DNA of 64,000 nt from Diphasiastrum complanatum (Eukaryota > Streptophyta > Lycopodiopsida > Lycopodiales > Lycopodiaceae): contig CM055095.1 of assembly GCA_029204225.1 (NCBI GenBank), forward strand, positions 75,783,672 through 75,847,671, in the 5' to 3' direction. How positions within the stretch are numbered: the stretch's first letter is position 1; each line of letters starts with the position of its first letter. The notes beneath the pieces are model-generated. The model was given only the letters and a program-made list of their open reading frames with translations, did not search any database and was not told the DNA's origin. A program made the translations under genes and the position numbers. This document shows positions 59,344 through 64,000 of the stretch, piece after piece.

Positions 59344-59804
59344 TCAACAGGTTGCATTCAAGATGCTGACCCTTGTTATCGCTCCATGATGGCTTGCTTG
59401 ATAAAGCGCCATTGAGCTCATGTGGCAGAGTCTTCTATGCCACAGAGTGTCTGGCAAGTCATCATGAGTCTGATGCACCTGATCTTCAGGTAGGTGTACC
59501 TTCAGATGGTATAGATTTCCTTTCCTACTACCTTGAGCGATCAATGTACTGGTACTTGCGTCAATCACATTGCATGCTTCATCAGAAAACGTCACACGCA
59601 TCCTTGCATATGCTGTTCTTTCTACAGAAAGCAAGTCTTGCTATAGAGTAGGCACAAACAGAACATCTTCGAGTCGTCTGTCTCTGTCGTTGGTGTTGAG
59701 CCATGGTGAACCAATACCATTCACTTGATGTTTAGATCCATCTCCAAGAACTATGAATCTTGACGGATCTGCACTTCTGAAATTAGACATGATTCATCTT
59801 GATG
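59344..59804 (-). pseudogene. Copia family 5 GAG-pre-integrase and protease end
   Basis: 59344-59634 reads LWHRRLCHMSSMALYQ; CDACLK of the zinc-binding region lies across the frame break at ~59343. 59640-59800 has protease-end remnants (LGDGSKH-like) with a stop near 59640. The catalytic DSG region is not intact. Confidence 0.75.
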
Positions 59805-60811
59805 TCACGAAGTGTGAGGTGGCTCTTGAGCTAGGATCACCTCATGTGTGTCAGATGTTGATGTTGCACACACGTCTTCAAGAATATAGACAGTCGAACA
59901 GTTTCTGTTCAATCTTTCTTCGCCCATTTTTGAGCTCTCGGGCACCTCAATGTAGGATGAACTGTTGTTGTTCTCCTGTCTGTTCTGTGCTGATTTGTTT
60001 CTTGGGTTCAGGCGGCAATCCACGGCTGCGTGACCCTTCTTGTGGCAGTGGATACACTCAATCTTGGAATTGAGCCAACATGTATCTACTGTATGCCCGT
60101 CTCTTCTATATCTCATGCAAGTCTTCTTGTCTGTACCTTGCTACTTCGACCTCTCTTTGCTATTCCAGTTGCCTCTACTGGTCCCCTCTACTTGTTGATC
60201 ACGATCCTGCCTCTGATTTGACTCCCTCTTAGGCTTAAATTGTTTCTTGGATTTTTCTCTATTGCCGTAGAGGGCCTGGTCAGAACCATCCTTGTGACTT
60301 CCTCTCAAATCTCGACAATCGTCTTTTTGAGGTTCATGGTAGGATCTTTCGCGGGCAGGGTTCTCGTTGTCTCCTGGAATGATCTGGGTAAGGCTCTCAA
60401 CAGGTAGGTGAGCTGCTTCTCAGTTGACACTACATTCTCTGCTCCAGATTTATGTAGTGATAGAAATAGATCCTTCATTTTTCTCATGAAAGAAGTGAGG
60501 TCTTTTTCATCCCATTGTAAATTCGTCAGCTGATCTTCCAGCATAATGATTTGACTTCTTGATTTCGTCGAAAATCTTGTGAGCAATGCATCCCACATCT
60601 CCTTAGCTTTGGAGAGTGTAGCCAGGTCAAGTGTGAGACTATCTTCGATGGATGAAGACAACAAGGCTACTGCCTTGTCATTTTTCTCTCTCCACTCGCG
60701 TAGCTCCTTGTCTGATGTCTTAGGCATCTCTTCTGTGCCATCCACCCAGGATCGTACAAGTACCCAGATGTACAGATGTCTGATCTGATGGCATGATGTC
60801 ATCAGATACAC
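59805..60811 (-). pseudogene. Copia family 5 gag (minus-strand copy)
   Basis: 60305-60811 gives WVDGTEEMP, EKNDKAVALLSSS, QIIMLEDQLTNLQWDEKDL and KQLTYLLRALPRSF. 59805-60116 gives the intact second zinc-knuckle half CIHCHKKGHAAVDC. A frameshift and stops lie at ~60120-60305. The N-terminal ~30 codons are replaced by unrelated sequence at ~60760-60811. Confidence 0.83.
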
Positions 60812-60849
60812 TCTAGGTCGGGGCTAATCTGCACTCTTGTAATCTCCTG

Positions 60850-61387
60850 TTTAGTTGTTGATGCTTAATTACTCTAATCTTAAAAAGTTACATAGAGCGA
60901 CTATATACTTACTGGATGATACTTGACAAAGCAAGCATGAAGTAGTCTGATGCTAGTAAGCAATCAAGACGAAATATAGACAAGAGGTCCACCTGCGTGC
61001 GAGACGAGTTCTGTGATCAACCAACGCACTACGTGAATTTGCATGCAGTGCTTGAAGAATCAGAGAAAATCAATAGATGATCGTGTAGCCATTGTGCACA
61101 TGTCAATTTATGATGTATGATCTTGAATGCAAATGTATCTGTTGTTATTAGTGTGTCTGATTTTCCCATTCATTTCAATTTCACACATTGGTTGTATTTG
61201 TTGAATGTTGCATTAATATATAAATGTAGATCAGTAGTGCTTGACTACATTCTGGAGGATTGTAGGAGTGATTCAGCTGGCAGTGTCTAGCGACCACATC
61301 TGAACTCCATCGAATCGTATAGAGTCGTGGTTGCTTCGTCTTCGCGACAATTTTTCGACTGTTTCACAAAACTACTTCCACGCATCA
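60850..61387 (+). repeat. Copia family 5 LTR (left limit uncertain)
   Basis: Ends ...CGCATCA one base before a primer-like site at 61389-61400 (TGGTATCAGACT, last two bases changed). It matches 53190-53560. The start may be TGATACTT at 60917. Confidence 0.7.
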
Positions 61388-61503
61388 GTGGTATCAGACT
61401 CTGCCTATCATGTCATAATCTGACATAGTCAAGAAGCTATCAGATCCAGGAGGCCTAGCATTCAGACAAACAACCATCAACGAGGGAACAGACTTCATAA
61501 GCA

Positions 61504-61630
61504 ATGGCTTCAATCAGCAGCATGCAGAGCAAGATCTGCACAATTCTTGATTCTTTAGGATCTAACTTTCTAGCTTGGAAAGTTAAGACATCACTGATAC
61601 TCAAGGGCAAAGGTTTATTCTTGTTGGTAC
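61504..61630 (+). pseudogene. Copia family 5 gag N-terminus, fragment
   Basis: ATG at 61504 begins ASISSMQSKICTILDSLGSNFLAWK, in the correct place after the LTR and primer site. Homology ends at ~61625. Confidence 0.82.
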
Positions 61631-62064
61631 TCTTTGGAGTGTGAGGTCAGAGAAGATTTCACGACATTTTTTGTGTCGCGTCATTGGTTTCGTTTCCGTC
61701 GTTTGACTTTCTTGTGCTCGACCGCAAAAGATTCTTGTTCACGTGTTCGTGTCTTCTCGTCAAGTGTTCGCGAATCTCTAGTGCTTTGTGTCTCTTGACT
61801 TTTGTGTTCGTGAACATCTTTGTCAGGCAAAGGGCTAAAAGCTAGCAAAGCTTTGTAAATAGAAACGTTTTGTTTCTTCAAATTTTGAATAAAGGATGTC
61901 CATAAGGTGTTAAGTTTTTTTCGTAGAAAGATAATCATAGTTTGGTGCACATTGAATATATGGACGACATTATCGGTCACTTAATAAAGTGTCACCGCTA
62001 AACCCGAGGCCCATACTAACCACCCTACTGTCGAGGCACCTGCACTACTTCAGGTCGGACACCA
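61631..62064. other. TCGCGA-rich non-coding stretch
   Basis: Holds motifs such as tttcacgaca, gtgtcgcgtc, gttcgcgaat and gttcgtgaac (61650-61820), recalling family 1 LTRs. The 99-codon minus frame at 61681-61980 has no recognisable domain. Confidence 0.4.
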
Positions 62065-62757
62065 TGTTGTGAGTATTCCATGCGCATAAATAAAAATGAC
62101 CGGAAGTAAAAAATAAGTTGCAAGGGTCGTCCTGCTAGTGTAAGCCCATAGCCTGATGAGCATTTGTAAATAATGTATTCTGAATAAACTAGACTTTGGG
62201 CCATGTAATTAAAATAATGTTAAAAAGGCCAAATTTTAAGTTAACTAAGCTTGGTCAAAATTGAAATGGTAGTAGGTGGGGTGTTCGTCTTTGTGCACCA
62301 TAGATTAGAATGGGTTTTTTTTAAAGGGTTAGAATTTCAATCCTACCTTCTTGAAGTAGGCAATAGAAACCAAGGGTCAAGGGCCTCCCCAAAGATAGAA
62401 AGACACCTTTTGTAATTCATTTGACATGCTAATAGAGAGGAGAAAACTCTACCAATTTGGAGATCCAAGCATCCTCATGTGCTAATGCCTTCATGCTTTG
62501 CTATTGTTGTGATTGCCAGTTATTTCCTCATTTTGCATTGTTCTTATTTTATGTTTTTCAATGGCTTCTCCAATGTAGGTATGGTGAGCGCATGAGCTAC
62601 CCTCTCTCACCTCTCTCTCTCCTCCCTCCTTTCACCCTCTATCTATGATGCTAATGTTAGGTTGGAGTCAGAGTTAGAGTGGGGTAGAGCTAGTTAGGGT
62701 AGAATCAACTAAATAAGCAACTAGTCTAAGTTAGATTACCTATCCATGTGTTCTAAC
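62065..62757 (+). repeat. Gypsy-like LTR (family 4)
   Basis: TGTTGTGAGTATT to GTGTTCTAAC, the inverted relative of 41201-41938. There is no long GA run here; a short CT-rich region is at 62603-62635. Confidence 0.6.
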
Positions 62758-62765
62758 CCTTTTGA

Positions 62766-63230
62766 TAGGCGGAGGGTTGTTCACCATCGACTTGATACAC
62801 CCTACATTCTACCTTGAGCATTTTATGAAAGTTTTGAAGGGCTTTGTGAGACAAAAGACAAGGCCAGAAGGCAACATTGCAGAAAGTTGGCTTGTACAAG
62901 AATCTTTGTTTTATATCACTGAAATAATCTCACAATTGCATCCTGCAAGTTCAAAAAAGTGGTGTGAAGAAGAAGATGAACGTGTTAAGGGTGAAATACC
63001 ACAAGGAATTGGTGTGGAAATGAGACTTTAATTTCATCTCAATTAAAAGAAAAAATTGACACGTTCATACTATATAATTGTGGATATATGGAAAAGTGGA
63101 CTTCAAGGTATGAAAAAGCCAAAAAGGAAAGAAACATAACATCAAAACGAAAAAGATATATCAATCAGAAAAGAAGGAGAGCATTGGAGAATGACGAACC
63201 TTTGGAGCCTTTACTCTCAAAATGCTCTCG
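62766..63230 (+). pseudogene. CACTA transposon fragment (DUF4218-like)
   Basis: The frame reads TFYLEHFMKVLKGFVRQKTRPEGNIAESWLVQE, which matches the conserved segment (YxxER-LK-VRN-RPEGSIAE-E) found in the DUF4218 protein region of plant CACTA/En-Spm elements. After a TAA at 63029 a weak continuation (LYNCGYMEKW) extends to ~63200. No terminal repeats are visible. It is sandwiched between a gypsy LTR and gypsy RT, so it is a relic of a nested insertion. Confidence 0.7.
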
Positions 63231-63234
63231 ATAG

Positions 63235-63355
63235 CCCTCCCTTATCATTTTTTCCCTATAGAATGATCCCTAAGGAAGAAGATGAAGTTGTTAGTCAACT
63301 TAAGGAGTTATTATGTAAGGGCCACATTAGGCCCAATAAGTCTCCTTGGGGAGCT
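63235..63355 (+). pseudogene. Gypsy reverse transcriptase N-terminal fragment
   Basis: Frames around 63240-63355 give a YRMIPKEEDEVV-like start, then QLKELLCKGHIRPNKSPWGA, the standard gypsy RT opening. A large deletion follows directly, removing the RT palm. Confidence 0.8.
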
Positions 63356-63895
63356 CTTAGGTCTTGAGATTGATTACGATAAGTCCAGAAAGTTCGTGAT
63401 TGGCCTGAAAACCATTAGGGAAGTTAAATTTTTGTTTTGGGCTTCACAAGATTTTCCCATAAATTCATTAAAGATTGTATCTTAATTGCATTGCCTTTAA
63501 CGAATCTTCTTAAGGGAGTGAAGAGAGCCAAAAGAAAAACCAAAAAGGATAATAAGAAGAAGGCCGGAAGGGGTTCAGAAACTAGTCCACCTGTTACATG
63601 GACTGATGAACTTAATCAAAGCTTTGAGGCTTTGAAGATGTTAGTGTCTACAGCCCCTATCTTACACATAGTGGACCCTAGCAGACCTTTCTTGGTGGAA
63701 ACCGATGCTAGTGACTATGCGATGGGTGCAGTCCTTTACAAGGATGGTAGACCTGTGGCTTTCAAAAGTAAGAAGTTGGACCCAGCTCAAAGTAGATATT
63801 CTACTTATGAGAATGAACATTTTGTTGTCATCCATGCATTAAAGATCTAGAGACATTATCTGTATGGATCTAAACTCATGGTTATGATGGATCAC
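63356..63895 (+). pseudogene. Gypsy RT end and RNase H
   Basis: 63400-63500 has remnants of the FYRRFIKDFS segment in two frames. 63437-63850 is open: LPLTNLLKGVKRAK, a Lys-rich insertion (KRKTKKDNKKKAGRG), VTWTDELNQSFEALK and LVETDASDYAMGAVL (RNase H first Asp), then YSTYENEHFVVIHALK (catalytic Glu region). A TAG follows at 63848. Inactive, and homology fades by ~63900; the last 100 bp hold nothing I can name. Confidence 0.85.
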
Positions 63896-64000
63896 GAGTC
63901 CAATGGACCAACCCAAACCTGTGTCACTTCCTGCAAGCAGTCCGGAGAGCACCATGAATGGAAATACCAAAATATGATGGATCATCAGATCCCACCCGAT

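Noticed and set aside
61681-61980. 99-codon minus-strand frame
   Set aside because: Low-complexity basic end and no recognised motif, in an LTR-like stretch; not enough to call a gene.

Overview
The window is plant nuclear DNA, AT-rich and heavily repetitive. The one gene family that is clearly intact is a mitochondrial carrier most like plant BAC2 (basic amino acid carrier), with one intron. It is present twice. Almost everything else is nested, broken LTR retrotransposon: several Ty1/copia families primed by initiator tRNA-Met, Ty3/gypsy pieces, one CACTA transposon fragment and long CT/GA microsatellites. The species cannot be named from the sequence; a land plant with a large repeat-rich genome fits (a non-flowering plant is possible but unproven).

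Layout. 1-8.4 kb: minus-strand nest of copia family 1 (gag fragment, LTR, pol fragment, a captured non-retroelement fragment, a second family-1 element) inserted into the gag of copia family 2. 8.4-11.0 kb: gypsy RT fragment and an orphan LTR. 11.02-19.85 kb: left arm of a large inverted duplication, carrying BAC2-like copy 1 (+ strand). 20-27 kb: repeats of uncertain origin plus an internally deleted copia (22.6-24.2 kb). 27.1-29.9 kb: gypsy gag-protease with a non-Met primer site. 29.9-32.04 kb: an island that is not obviously retroelement. It holds a reverse-strand histone H3 fold with CENH3-like features joined to an uncharacterised C-terminal region, an array of paired inverted 17-bp motifs, and an unknown + strand ORF behind a TATA-like box. 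32.04-40.86 kb: second direct copy of the 1-8.4 kb nest. 41.2-41.94 kb: gypsy-like LTR. 42.95-50.74 kb: right arm of the inverted duplication with BAC2-like copy 2 (- strand). 50.74-64 kb: copia family 3 and family 5 elements in both orientations, an unidentified coding remnant, and a gypsy/CACTA mosaic at the right end.

The two BAC2-like copies are convergent and about 27 kb apart. Both read open over 319 codons, with one amino-acid difference seen (Val/Ala at residue 273), so both could be functional. The arms differ at a few sharp sites: an 85-bp indel in the 5' leader, a 1.6-kb deletion or insertion, and microsatellite copy number. The 1-8.4 and 32-40.9 kb blocks keep the same order of nested insertions, so they arose by segmental duplication after the insertions took place.

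The most unusual signal is the H3-like reading frame with its C-terminal extension. The end of that extension recurs at 2.58-2.92 kb inside a copia nest, which suggests that a gene or gene fragment was captured and spread by retroelements.
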